Below are positions 28,547 through 36,709 of a stretch of 64,000 nucleotides of DNA, piece after piece; positions within the stretch are counted from its first letter, which is position 1; each line of letters starts with the position of its first letter. The stretch is from Altererythrobacter lutimaris. GTDB taxonomy: Bacteria > Pseudomonadota > Alphaproteobacteria > Sphingomonadales > Sphingomonadaceae. The notes under the pieces were generated by a model. The model did no database searches. It was not told the origin of the DNA and saw only the letters and a list, made by a program, of their open reading frames with translations. A program made the translations under genes and the position numbers. The stretch is taken from assembly GCF_013371495.1 (NCBI RefSeq), contig NZ_JABWTA010000001.1:992001-1056000 (forward strand), in the 5' to 3' direction.

Positions 28547-30007
28547 ATGGCCGAGGACAATCGCCTTTCCGAAGACGACGTGATGCTGGCAGACGCGCCG
28601 GTTCAGACTGAATCGGAAGAGCTCGCCAAGCCCGATGACCGTATCGATGACGAGCGGCATGACGAGGAAAACCGCCTCAAGCCCGAATACATCCGTAGCG
28701 TCCGCGATGCGCTGGAAGCGCGCGACAACAATGCGGTTTATGACATTGTCGAACCGCTTCACCCGGCAGACATTGCCGACTTGCTGGAGCTGCTCGAGCG
28801 CGATGAGCGTGCGCGGCTAGCTGCGTCGATCACTGACCTGATGAGTTCCGACGTAATTGCCGAACTCAATGACTTCGTGCGCGAAGAGATGATGGAAGCG
28901 CTGGAACCGGAAGCGGTCGCGACCATTGTCGAACAGCTTGAGACCGATGACGCGGTTCAGTTGATCGAGGATCTTGACGAAGACGACCAGCAGGCCGTCC
29001 TCGCAGAAGTCGAAGCCGAAGATCGTGTCGCGATCGAAAGCGCGCTTGCTTATCCGGAGGAGACTGCCGGCCGCTTGATGAACCGCGAGTTTGTCGCGGT
29101 ACCGGAGCATCTCACCGTGGGTGATCTGATTGATTATCTGCGCGAGGAAGGCGATCTCGCGAACGAGTTTTACGAAGTCTTCGTAGTCGATCACATGCAT
29201 CGCCCTGTCGGAACGTGCGCCTTGAACTGGATCCTGACGACCCCGCGCGCGATCAAGCTCACTGATGTGATGAAGCGCGACCAGACGCTGATCCCCGCGA
29301 CGATGGATCAGGAAGAGCTCGGCCTGATGTTCGAGAAGTATGCGCTTATCTCCGCAGCGGTGGTAGACGAAAGCGGGCGCCTTGTCGGGCAGATGACGGT
29401 TGACGATGTCCTCCACATCATCGCGGAAGAGGCTGGCGAAGACGCGCTGCTGCTCTCAGGCGCAGGCGATGGCGACATCAACGAACCGATCCGCGAGGCC
29501 TATGGCAGCCGCGTGCGCTGGCTGATCGCGAACCTCGGCACGGCGCTTGTCGGAAGCGCTATCATCGCGGCCTTCGGTGCGGCAATCGAGAAGCTCGTCG
29601 CGCTCGCTGTCCTCATGCCGATCGTTGCGAGCATTGGCGGCAATGCGGGGACGCAGACGATGGCAGTTGCCGTGCGCGCGATTGCGACCAACCAGCTGAC
29701 GCGTGCGAATACCTGGCGGATCGTGTGGAAGGAACTGCGCGTGGCGCTCCTCAACGGCGTCACTATCGCAGTGCTGATCGGCATCGGGACCGCTGCGATC
29801 TTCACACCTCAGCTCGGAGTGGTGATCGCGCTCGCAATGGTCATCAACATTATCGTATCCGGTATGGCAGGCGTGCTGGTACCGGTGATTTTCGAGCGCC
29901 TTAAGCAAGACCCGGCAGTTGCCTCGTCTGTGTTCGTGACTATGATCACGGACTCGATGGGCTTCTTCGCCTTCCTCGGATTGGCGGTCGCATCTGGGTT
30001 GGCTTAA
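28547..30007 (+). CDS. mgtE: Magnesium transporter MgtE
   Basis: 486 residues from ATG 28547. An acidic N-terminal MgtE_N superhelix (about 40-150), two CBS domains (about 155-285, with TAGRLMNREFVAV) and five transmembrane helices follow. The pore motif is in MPIVASIGGNAGTQTMAVAVRA. MgtE is a homodimeric Mg2+ channel gated by cytosolic Mg2+. A run of T (30010-30016) follows the stop, but no convincing stem precedes it. Confidence 0.95.
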   Translation: MAEDNRLSEDDVMLADAPVQTESEELAKPDDRIDDERHDEENRLKPEYIRSVRDALEARDNNAVYDIVEPLHPADIADLLELLERDERARLAASITDLMSSDVIAELNDFVREEMMEALEPEAVATIVEQLETDDAVQLIEDLDEDDQQAVLAEVEAEDRVAIESALAYPEETAGRLMNREFVAVPEHLTVGDLIDYLREEGDLANEFYEVFVVDHMHRPVGTCALNWILTTPRAIKLTDVMKRDQTLIPATMDQEELGLMFEKYALISAAVVDESGRLVGQMTVDDVLHIIAEEAGEDALLLSGAGDGDINEPIREAYGSRVRWLIANLGTALVGSAIIAAFGAAIEKLVALAVLMPIVASIGGNAGTQTMAVAVRAIATNQLTRANTWRIVWKELRVALLNGVTIAVLIGIGTAAIFTPQLGVVIALAMVINIIVSGMAGVLVPVIFERLKQDPAVASSVFVTMITDSMGFFAFLGLAVASGLA

Positions 30008-30038
30008 GGCTTTTTTGACGACTGTGGCCACCCGCAGA

Positions 30039-30974
30039 CTAACGAATAGCGACCGGGTTGATTACCGCTTGCACGGAGCCTGCAAATCTCGGCTGCCCCA
30101 GCACGAAGAAAAACTCATAAGCCTCATCCTCAGCCAATTGCGCCGTGTTCATCGTCTCGAGGATGTAAATCCCGTGATCGACCAGCAGCGACTGGTGGAC
30201 GGGAAATACGATGTCATCTTCAAACGCCATGGTTTCGAGCGCTGCGCTGTCCGCTCCAATCGCAACCACACCCAATCCGGCAAGGTATTCCGACCCGTCG
30301 AAATTGATGCCCGGCTGCTGGGCGATGTAGGCCTCGGCATCTTCGTCCGCCATACTCATCCAGCCGGTGTGGAACAGCACCACATCACCCGCCTGGATGG
30401 TCACGCCTTGCGCGGAAGCGGCGGCTTTGATGTCTTCGCTGCCGAAGCCCTGCAAAGGTGCCAGCCGCTCGACCCCGAAATGCTTGGCCATGTCGAGCAT
30501 GACCCCGCGCGTTGCGATGGGCGGGACATGCTCCGTGCCGAGCTGTTTGAGACCATCCTCTGCGAAAATCTCCTCCGCCGTCAGACCGCCATAATGCACA
30601 CCGTCGCGCCCAATATGGCCCAGCCCGTCAAGCTGGCTCCCAATCCCGACATGCGTGACCAGCCGGTCATCATGCATAGTGACCTTGTTCGCGCCCAGCG
30701 GATCGCCACCGCTGAATGTCTCGATGGAGTAGCTGCGACCCGGCCACGGAACACTGTCCGGCCCTGTAATCACGCCCAGCGCATAGGTCTTGCCCTCTGT
30801 GACGAGACCAGCCGCACGCGCAGTCATGTCCGGCGTGATCGTGGTGACTTTGCCGAGCGTCGGATCAGCCTCGCCTACTGCAACCGGTGTTTCGCCTTGC
30901 TCGGCTTGCGAGCACGCCATCAATGTCAACGCGAGTACGCTCGCTCCGATTGCCCGATATGTCATAAAGCTCAT
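30039..30974 (-). CDS. Cyclase family protein (kynurenine-formamidase-like), lipoprotein
   Basis: 311 residues from ATG 30974, chosen for the AAAGGAATT before it (an ATG at 30992 would add six residues). The lipobox LTLMACS predicts a lipid-anchored envelope protein. The metal motif THVGIGSQLDGLGHIG is the HxGxxxDxxxH of the cyclase/KynB superfamily. Later FHTGW also belongs to the fold. The substrate is unknown, and exported members are not kynurenine enzymes in any certain way. It converges with mgtE, 31 bp apart. Confidence 0.87.
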   Translation of the reverse strand: MSFMTYRAIGASVLALTLMACSQAEQGETPVAVGEADPTLGKVTTITPDMTARAAGLVTEGKTYALGVITGPDSVPWPGRSYSIETFSGGDPLGANKVTMHDDRLVTHVGIGSQLDGLGHIGRDGVHYGGLTAEEIFAEDGLKQLGTEHVPPIATRGVMLDMAKHFGVERLAPLQGFGSEDIKAAASAQGVTIQAGDVVLFHTGWMSMADEDAEAYIAQQPGINFDGSEYLAGLGVVAIGADSAALETMAFEDDIVFPVHQSLLVDHGIYILETMNTAQLAEDEAYEFFFVLGQPRFAGSVQAVINPVAIR

Positions 30975-31042
30975 CCCCAATTCCTTTCGCATAAAAGCCC
31001 TATTGGACTTGAATCTGCGGCCCCGTGTGCCAGATCATACCC

Positions 31043-31432
31043 ATGCCGCTCCATTTGACCAAGATCGCGTTCGGCGCGCAGAGCTTTGATGATATCGAGA
31101 GCTGGTACGCAGGGCGGCGCAGCCCGTTTCTCACCACCAAATATCGTCCGACAAAATGGGAGGAGTGCATCGGCGGCTCGCTCTACTGGATCCACCAGCA
31201 CAATATCGTCGCGCGCTCGACCATTCTGGGCTTCAGCCAGACCGATAGCGGGCGCTGGCTGATAGAGCTTGAGCCGAAGCTTGTCCGTGTCCATCCGAAG
31301 CCCAAGCGCGCGCATCAGGGCTGGCGCTATTTGAAAGGCGAGCCTCCGCGCGATCTGGAAGAAGGCGAGGATATTGGCGATGTGCTGCCAGGAAAGCTGG
31401 CGGGCAAACTGCAGAACCTTGGTCTGATTTAG
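31043..31432 (+). CDS. DUF1489 family protein
   Basis: 129 residues from ATG 31043 (MPLHLTKIAFGAQSFDD). The block TKYRPTKWEECIGGSLYWI and SQTDSGRWLIELEP is the DUF1489 signature, a conserved alphaproteobacterial protein of unknown function. It contains no membrane segment or signal peptide. It is divergent from the cyclase gene, 68 bp apart. Confidence 0.88.
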   Translation: MPLHLTKIAFGAQSFDDIESWYAGRRSPFLTTKYRPTKWEECIGGSLYWIHQHNIVARSTILGFSQTDSGRWLIELEPKLVRVHPKPKRAHQGWRYLKGEPPRDLEEGEDIGDVLPGKLAGKLQNLGLI

Positions 31433-31463
31433 TCCTCATAATCTGGCGCAATCGCGCAATTTT

Positions 31464-31566
31464 CTTTCCCAACAATCTTGACACAATTGACACCTGTCAA
31501 CTTCGCTAAAACGGCCTCAAACCCGCATAAATCTGCCGTTCTTGGCCTTTCCAACAAAGTTGACAC
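31464..31566. repeat. Direct repeat pair with TTGACAC ends
   Basis: The block CTTTCCCAACAATCTTGAC followed by AC (31464-31484) recurs as CTTTCCAACAAAGTTGACAC (31547-31566). A perfect palindrome TTGACA-CC-TGTCAA lies between them at 31487-31500. The arrangement could be binding sites or a decayed repeat unit. Confidence 0.6.
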
Positions 31567-31636
31567 TTTTCCTATTTTTTGAAAACTCATGAGCGCGCTC
31601 TTTACCCTACCCATGGAAGAGATCGGCGGTGTGAAA

Positions 31637-31658
31637 GAGCGCTGCGTTGGTAGCGCTC
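31637..31658. repeat. Hairpin GAGCGCT/AGCGCTC
   Basis: Perfect 7-bp arms at 31637-31643 and 31652-31658 enclose an 8-nt loop. It lies between convergent genes with no T tract on either side, and is perhaps part of the neighbouring repeat cluster. Confidence 0.45.
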
Positions 31659-31685
31659 AGCGACGATGTAGGAAATGTGCCTTAG

Positions 31686-31815
31686 CCCTCTCCCCTTGAG
31701 GGGAGAGGGTTGGGAGAGGGGTCCACTGCGCTTGATGGCTTTGAAACCCCCTCTCAACTCCGACTAGGCGCTAACGCGCCAAGCCTGCGTATCTCTCCCC
31801 CGTGCGGGGGAGAGA
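31686..31815. repeat. REP-like multi-hairpin element
   Basis: Three palindromes follow one another. CCCTCTCCCC/GGGGAGAGGG is at 31686-31709. GGCGC/GCGCC lies in the middle, framed by GGGAGAGGGG-like and CCCCCTCTCA-like arms that can also pair. TCTCTCCCCC/GGGGGAGAGA is at 31792-31815. This C/T-rich double hairpin is a common intergenic repeat type in proteobacteria. Here it sits between convergent genes. Confidence 0.75.
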
Positions 31816-31841
31816 GATGATGTTGCCTACCCTGGGATGAC

Positions 31842-31867
31842 GGGAATTGGGGTGGTAAGCGGACCTT
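31842..31867 (-). repeat. GTCCG-type palindromic repeat, copy 1 (left edge of gene pair)
   Basis: On the plus strand AATTGGGGTGGTAAGCGGAC then CTT (31845-31867) matches copy 2 at 33053-33074 at 20 of 22 positions plus one gap, in the same orientation. It has lost one palindrome arm. The stop codon of the nucleotidyltransferase gene (31866-31868) lies in its edge. Confidence 0.65.
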
Positions 31868-32426
31868 AGGTCACTCCGCGGTGAAGCATTGGCCAGTTTT
31901 CAAACCATGCCTTCTTTTGAATTCTTTCCTCAAAGATCGACCGCTTCTGAACGTCGAACTTTGTCGTTGGACGGATGACCAGGTGGAACAGGTCGTCCAA
32001 CCCCAATGGGCTTGCAATTTCACATCCGTCTGAGCCGATGCGCCTTGCCGCAACGGCTGTCGCTGTCTCCGGCCAGTGGCGCATGGCCTCAGTCGCACAT
32101 AGGTAGGGTGCATCACAGTTGCGAACGTGCATTCTAGCTTGATTCTTGACTGACCAATCAATCGAAGGCTCGGTAGCACGTAGCGCTTCTTCAATAGCAC
32201 GGTCACGAGCCGGGTCGGAACAACTCTGGTCAAACCAAATGACGTCCACATCCCCAGAAATCGGGCTTTCGGAGCGACCGTGGAGAGCGTCCCAAACCGC
32301 ATTTCTCACAAATCCGGCGGCAATCCAGCAATCAGGAAGCTCAAGATCGGCAACAACGCCTAGCAAGTGCCAACGAATTGCGTCGGCTCGGAGGACTACA
32401 GCAACTTGCCCGACGTAATCCATCAT
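31866..32426 (-). CDS. DUF925-type nucleotidyltransferase family protein
   Basis: 186 residues from ATG 32426, chosen because GGGGA stands 7 bases before it (a TTG at 32450 is also open). IAAGFVRNAVWDALHG and GDVDVIWFD give the GFxRN...GDxDxxxxD pattern of this nucleotidyltransferase family. Later MRHWPETATAVAAR is a typical family block. The family has no settled role. It starts 33 bp after the P-loop kinase gene, so the two look like one operon. The pair is bounded by two copies of a palindromic repeat. Its stop codon falls in the left repeat, so the last residues may have been set by insertion. Confidence 0.8.
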   Translation of the reverse strand: MMDYVGQVAVVLRADAIRWHLLGVVADLELPDCWIAAGFVRNAVWDALHGRSESPISGDVDVIWFDQSCSDPARDRAIEEALRATEPSIDWSVKNQARMHVRNCDAPYLCATEAMRHWPETATAVAARRIGSDGCEIASPLGLDDLFHLVIRPTTKFDVQKRSIFEERIQKKAWFENWPMLHRGVT

Positions 32427-32459
32427 AAGAGTGTCCCCGATCACAACCAAAATGGTCGG

Positions 32460-33011
32460 CTAAGCGAAGAGCCGTCGGAGCTCTGCTCTAGCATGGTCAA
32501 CCAGGGCATCAATGTCGGTTAAGTCGCTGGTCTCGATCGTGACAACAGGAAAAGCTCCAAGTGGCCCCAGCGAAGATAGCTCATCAAACTGCCTTGCCAC
32601 AGTATCATACCTAGAAGGATCGTTGTGACCAGCGTGGCGTTTCCGTTCGAAAAACCTCTTTTGAGCGATAGCTGGATCGCATCTGCAATGAAGCTCGACG
32701 ACCCTCGATTGCAACTCGGCAACCCAAGTTGTCGGGGTCCCATACGACACCTTCTGATCCGTTGGTCGCCAGAATGAGACCAGCACAGCGCATGATTGAG
32801 CATTCGCGCATTCTTCAAATCGGACGTCACTCTTGCGGCTCAATTTTTGCCGAAGAGCCATGTCCACATCGTCAAACTTCTCGAACTCAGCCTCGAGAAA
32901 TTGGTCTTTGTCTAGAAACGGCCAGCAAATGGCCTCAGCAAGTTTCTTTCCAATTGCTGTCTTACCTGATGCAGGCAAGCCCGAGACAAGCACAAATCCA
33001 TTCTGCTTCAT
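32460..33011 (-). CDS. P-loop kinase (AAA/zeta-toxin-like ATP-binding protein)
   Basis: 183 residues. Walker A GLPASGKT is at residues 11-18, followed by FLDKDQFLEAEFE, where Asp could be the catalytic base of a small-molecule or nucleotide kinase. The later ERKRHAGHNDPSRYD is the lid-like basic segment of gluconokinase/zeta-like kinases. The reading frame and Walker motif are clear, but the substrate is unknown. It leads a two-gene unit with a nucleotidyltransferase, flanked by repeats. It could be a defence, toxin or RNA/nucleotide modification enzyme. Confidence 0.8.
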   Translation of the reverse strand: MKQNGFVLVSGLPASGKTAIGKKLAEAICWPFLDKDQFLEAEFEKFDDVDMALRQKLSRKSDVRFEECANAQSCAVLVSFWRPTDQKVSYGTPTTWVAELQSRVVELHCRCDPAIAQKRFFERKRHAGHNDPSRYDTVARQFDELSSLGPLGAFPVVTIETSDLTDIDALVDHARAELRRLFA

Positions 33012-33046
33012 GACCTAGATATCGCAGAATCAGCGTCGCCTGAGAA

Positions 33047-33074
33047 GTCCGTAATTGGGTCGTTAGCGGACCTT
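33047..33074 (-). repeat. GTCCG-type palindromic repeat, copy 2 (right edge of gene pair)
   Basis: GTCCG (33047-33051) and CGGAC (33067-33071) frame a 15-nt core. Read on the minus strand the core is CTAACGACCCAATTA. The copy at 49432-49456 matches it at 22 of 25 positions in the other orientation. It stands in direct orientation with copy 1. Confidence 0.75.
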
Positions 33075-33105
33075 CGCAACCACACCGTGGTCACTGGGAC
33101 CTGCT

Positions 33106-33636
33106 CTACTCCGGCAGAGTGATCATATGCGCGATCATGCGCGTGCCTTCGAACACCGCCGTGTCCTCGACATTGATCCCGTCCTCGACAAACACGAAGT
33201 CGAACACGCCATCCTCATTCGCATCGCTATGGAGCATAACGATGTATTGGCTGCCAGCGTCCGCCGGGTGATGCATCCGGATCGACACTTCCTCGTTCCG
33301 ACCTGCCTCTAGCCGCGCAAACCCGGACACGATGTCGCCGTTCGGGCGGCCGTCAATAATCGGATGCAGGACAATCCAGCCTGCTTTCTCGATCACCACT
33401 TCATCGAAAGTGAGCGAGGTTGAGTTAGTTCGCATGACGGAGGAGTCCGCGCCGTCCATCCGCTTACTGGTGACAGCCATCGCGTCATCATGGCGCGTCA
33501 TGCCTTCGATCTGGATCGCATTGCGCTCGCCATTGCCCATGGTGATTTGCGGACGTTCAGCCGCTTCCTGCGCCGTCGCAACGCCTGAAACCATTGCGAG
33601 TGACAATCCCGCAGCCACAAAGTTCTTGATACTCAT
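33106..33636 (-). CDS. Exported DUF7282-like domain protein
   Basis: 176 residues with a cleavable signal peptide (hydrophobic residues 7-20, ATAQ-E). The mature domain has the pattern SLTFDEVVIEKAGWIVLHP, then SGFARLEAGRNEEVSIRM and SDANEDGVFDFVF. This is the DUF7282 type of beta-sandwich, known to me mainly from halophilic archaea and some bacteria. A calcium-like DANEDGVFD loop is visible. Function unknown, location periplasmic. GGGAGAGGG precedes the ATG at 33636. Confidence 0.72.
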   Translation of the reverse strand: MSIKNFVAAGLSLAMVSGVATAQEAAERPQITMGNGERNAIQIEGMTRHDDAMAVTSKRMDGADSSVMRTNSTSLTFDEVVIEKAGWIVLHPIIDGRPNGDIVSGFARLEAGRNEEVSIRMHHPADAGSQYIVMLHSDANEDGVFDFVFVEDGINVEDTAVFEGTRMIAHMITLPE

Positions 33637-33675
33637 CGTGCCCTCTCCCGAAGCTATTCTCAGACCAGGTTCGCC

Positions 33676-34371
33676 TTACTCTGCAGCGGCCTCTTTCTCC
33701 GCTACGCGTCGAAGGGCATTCACATAGACCTCCGGCGCCTGCGCCCCCGGGATCATGAACTTGCCGTTCACGACCATCGCTGGCACGCCGGAGATGTTCA
33801 TATCCCATGCCTGCCGCTCTTCCGCGATGACGCGGGCGAGCAAAGCCTCGTCCTCAAGCGCAGCCTTGGCGGCTTCGCGATGTAAGCCGACCGATGCAGC
33901 GATATCGAGCAGCACTTCGCGGTCCGAAACATTGCGACGCTCGTTGAAATGCGCCTTGAAGAGCGCGAGCTTGAGCGCGGTTTGCACTTGCGGGCCGGCC
34001 TGTTCCAGCGCGAAAGCCAGCAACATATGGGCCTCGCGCGTGTTCCACATCATCGCGGGCCGATCCGGATCATCGCCTTCATAGGTGAGCGAGACGCCTG
34101 CCTTGTCCGCAATATCCTTCATCTGCGCGCGGATGGCTGCACGTTCCTCGTCAGAGCGCTGATATTTCTTGGCGAGATGCGCGTCCTGCTCTTCGCCTTC
34201 TTCCGCCATGTTGGGATTGAGTTCGAAGGGCCGCCAGCGCAGTTCAGCCTTAACTTCGCCATCGAGCTCCGTCAGCGCCTTTGTCAGCTGGCCATAACCG
34301 ATCAGGCACCACGGGCACATGACATCGGAAAAGATGTCGATCGTCATGGCTTGCGGGATTTGAGCGCTCAT
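33676..34371 (-). CDS. DsbA family oxidoreductase, FrnE-like
   Basis: 231 residues starting at ATG 34371, which overlaps the nudC stop (ATGA). The thioredoxin-type active site is Cys19-Pro-Trp-Cys22 (DVMCPWCLIGY), with the long helical insertion and cis-Pro region GVPAMVVNGKF. There is no signal peptide, so it is a cytosolic thiol-disulfide enzyme of the FrnE/2-hydroxychromene-carboxylate-isomerase-like branch. It is translationally coupled to nudC. Confidence 0.92.
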   Translation of the reverse strand: MSAQIPQAMTIDIFSDVMCPWCLIGYGQLTKALTELDGEVKAELRWRPFELNPNMAEEGEEQDAHLAKKYQRSDEERAAIRAQMKDIADKAGVSLTYEGDDPDRPAMMWNTREAHMLLAFALEQAGPQVQTALKLALFKAHFNERRNVSDREVLLDIAASVGLHREAAKAALEDEALLARVIAEERQAWDMNISGVPAMVVNGKFMIPGAQAPEVYVNALRRVAEKEAAAE

Positions 34372-35252
34372 TGATCGATCCACCACTGCATCAGAGTATG
34401 AGCAATAGCATGGCGCGGCGGCGCACGGAACGGGCCGTTACCGGCAAGTGCGGCGGTCACATCTTCACGCGTGAACCATTCGATCTCTGCCATTTCGGTG
34501 TAGTCGATGGTGAGCGCGTCGTCATCCGTATGGCTGTGGCAACCGATCATCAGCTGGCTTGGGAATGGCCAGGGCTGGCTCGCGATATAGGACACATCGC
34601 GTGCCCGCACGCCCGATTCCTCGAACACTTCGCGCGCGACGGCTTCTTCGATGGTTTCGCCGGGCTCAACAAAACCCGCCAGCGCGGAAAAGCTGCCTTC
34701 CGGCCAACCTTTACCGCGCCCAAGCATCAGCTTACCGTCATATTCGACCAGCATGATCGTAACCGGGTCCGTGCGCGGAAAATGCTGCGCCCCGCAATTG
34801 CTGCAGGAACGCTGCCAGCCGCCTTTCGCGATTGCAGTGGGCGAGCCGCATTGTGCGCAAAAGCGATGCCTCGCATGCCAGTCAACAATGCTGCGCGCGC
34901 CGCCATAAAGCGCGAGATCGCCCGACTCCAATGTCGCCATCAGTGACCACAATTGCGGGTTCGCCATGCGCGGGCTGGCATCGCCTTGCTGCGGAACCGC
35001 GGCAAAGCACGCCCTTTCGCCCCCGTCGCTGCGGTCAATGCCGAGGAATACCAGCTCGGCATCTTCAGCCGCATCGGCGAGCGTGCCCCAAGCGAGCCGC
35101 CCGTGATCATCCATTGCAGGCATGAGCCCCTCAAGCGCGAGCAGACGCGCTTTCCAGTTCATCAATGCGCCAAGCGCTTCCTTGTCTGCGCGCGTGTTGT
35201 CCGCCCGGTCGAGCGGCGAACCGGAAAAGGCGAGCGGCGTCTTCGAACTCAT
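34368..35252 (-). CDS. nudC: NAD(+)/NADH diphosphatase NudC
   Basis: 294 residues. A zinc ribbon (FCAQCGSPT, SCSNCGAQHFPRTDP) precedes the Nudix box GFVEPGETIEEAVAREVFEESG, and SQPWPFPSQLMIG is the NudC-specific SQPWPFPxS motif. It hydrolyses NADH or removes NAD caps from RNA. It stands upstream of the FrnE-like gene with an ATGA overlap and 13 bp after the hydrolase gene. Confidence 0.95.
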   Translation of the reverse strand: MSSKTPLAFSGSPLDRADNTRADKEALGALMNWKARLLALEGLMPAMDDHGRLAWGTLADAAEDAELVFLGIDRSDGGERACFAAVPQQGDASPRMANPQLWSLMATLESGDLALYGGARSIVDWHARHRFCAQCGSPTAIAKGGWQRSCSNCGAQHFPRTDPVTIMLVEYDGKLMLGRGKGWPEGSFSALAGFVEPGETIEEAVAREVFEESGVRARDVSYIASQPWPFPSQLMIGCHSHTDDDALTIDYTEMAEIEWFTREDVTAALAGNGPFRAPPRHAIAHTLMQWWIDQ

Positions 35253-35265
35253 GAGCTATCGCCGC

Positions 35266-36573
35266 TCAGAGACCTGAAATGCCGGCGATATCGGCCTGGA
35301 TCGCAGCAATGAATTCATCGCGCATTGCGTAGGTTTCCGGCGGCATATACTGCGTGTAGAGCCCGATCCGCATGTCGGAGCCGTAGTCGATGGTGGAGAG
35401 CGTACCCGCTGCCCCACCCCAGCCGAATTGCTCGCCCAGAACGCGCCCGCCAGCGCCATGGCCCTGACCTGCGATCCAGCTGCCCGTTGTATCGACGGCT
35501 TCAGGCACAAGGTTCGACGTCCCCACGCGCACAGCCAGCTCGCCCATCACGCGCTTGCCGCCAAGCTTGCCGTAACCCAGCAGCATGCGTTGAAAGCGGT
35601 CATAGTCTTTCGGCGAAGACACAAGGCCGCCGCCGCCCGCCGGTATGCTTGGCTCGTCTGTAAAGATCGAGCTTGTGCCGCCATCGACCGGCAGCGGGAT
35701 GCCCGCCGCGATACCGTAATTGGTCGTCAGTCGGTCCGTCTCGCTGCTGGGCACAGTGAAGTACGTACTCTCCATCCCGCATGGCTCGAAGATGCGGTCT
35801 TGCAGGAAGCTCTCAAAGCTTTGCCCTGATGCGACTTCAATGACTCGTCCGAGCAGGTCGATGCTGGCGGAGTAACTCCATTTCGTACCCGGCTGCGCGA
35901 TCAATGGCAGCGTCGCGAGACGATCAGCCCACACCTCGAGATTGGGCGCGGGAGTGACTTCTGGCAGGCCGGGGATCGGGAAGCGGCTGACGCGACCGCC
36001 GACAAGGCCGTTTTCTGCATAGGCAGCAACCAGCGGGCTTGCTTCACCGATGATATAGCCAATGCCTGCTGTATGCGTGAGCAGATGCCGGATCGTGATC
36101 GGGCGCTCCGCAGGCACGGTGTTGTCGAGCGAGCCCTTGGGATCTGTCAGAACGCGCATATTCGCGAAGGAAGGCAGTGTCTCCGCGAGCGGCTGGTCCA
36201 GCCCCAGCTTGCCTTCATCAACCAGCATCATCGTCGCCATGCCGGTCACCGGCTTGGTCATCGAATAGATGCGGAAGAGCGTATTCTCATCTACACGAGT
36301 GGAGCTGCCGAAAGAGAGTGCGCCGCCGCCGACAGTGTGCGCGTGGTCTTCCTGACCTGTGCCAAGTGTAACCAACAGGCTCGCAACCTTGTTCTGGCTG
36401 AGATAGCGGTTCACCATCGCCGCAATATTCGGGAAGCTATCGCTGACATCGTGCGCCATTGCCAACTGCCCGAGCGGCAAGCCCGCGAGTCCCGCACCCG
36501 CTGCCATATAGGCGGTCGAGCGTAGTAGCGAACGACGGGAAAGCTCTATATCATCGAAGCTGCGAAATGCCAT
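35266..36573 (-). CDS. Serine hydrolase of the beta-lactamase (class C) fold, Tat-exported
   Basis: 435 residues. The start SRRSLLRSTAYMAAGAGLAGLP is a twin-arginine signal, so export of a folded protein is expected. The catalytic SxxK is in IYSMTKPVTG, the YxA equivalent of YxN is YSASIDLLG, and QFGWGGAAGT near residue 375 replaces the KTG box. Such proteins are esterases or peptidases rather than drug-resistance enzymes. The neighbouring nudC-frnE pair may share its transcript. Confidence 0.9.
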   Translation of the reverse strand: MAFRSFDDIELSRRSLLRSTAYMAAGAGLAGLPLGQLAMAHDVSDSFPNIAAMVNRYLSQNKVASLLVTLGTGQEDHAHTVGGGALSFGSSTRVDENTLFRIYSMTKPVTGMATMMLVDEGKLGLDQPLAETLPSFANMRVLTDPKGSLDNTVPAERPITIRHLLTHTAGIGYIIGEASPLVAAYAENGLVGGRVSRFPIPGLPEVTPAPNLEVWADRLATLPLIAQPGTKWSYSASIDLLGRVIEVASGQSFESFLQDRIFEPCGMESTYFTVPSSETDRLTTNYGIAAGIPLPVDGGTSSIFTDEPSIPAGGGGLVSSPKDYDRFQRMLLGYGKLGGKRVMGELAVRVGTSNLVPEAVDTTGSWIAGQGHGAGGRVLGEQFGWGGAAGTLSTIDYGSDMRIGLYTQYMPPETYAMRDEFIAAIQADIAGISGL

Positions 36574-36709
36574 GAAGGTCCTCTCTTGAAACTGTTTGCG
36601 CGTCCTTGCTTGATGGAGGGCGCAGGGTCAATCGGGTGAGACACTGCCTCTGCAAAAAATGTGATGAACGGGACTTGTCTAAAAGAGGTGTAGTACTCAT
36701 ATAAGACAC

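Larger units (their letters stand above)
31433..31865. other. 433-bp convergent spacer rich in repeats
   Basis: No convincing gene lies here. The left third is AT-rich and holds two near-identical blocks ending in TTGACAC. The middle has a 7-bp hairpin at 31637-31658. The right part is a multi-hairpin REP-like element (31686-31815) followed by a copy of the GTCCG-type palindromic repeat. The flanking genes converge on it, so the hairpins could end transcription in both directions. Confidence 0.7.

Noticed and set aside
30008..30020. Terminator after mgtE
   Set aside because: There is a seven-base T run but no stable stem before it.
31429..31614. 61-residue minus-strand open frame in the repeat-rich spacer
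   Set aside because: It has no convincing family, overlaps the DUF1489 stop, and its codons simply run through the TTGACAC repeat blocks. A very short real gene cannot be excluded.
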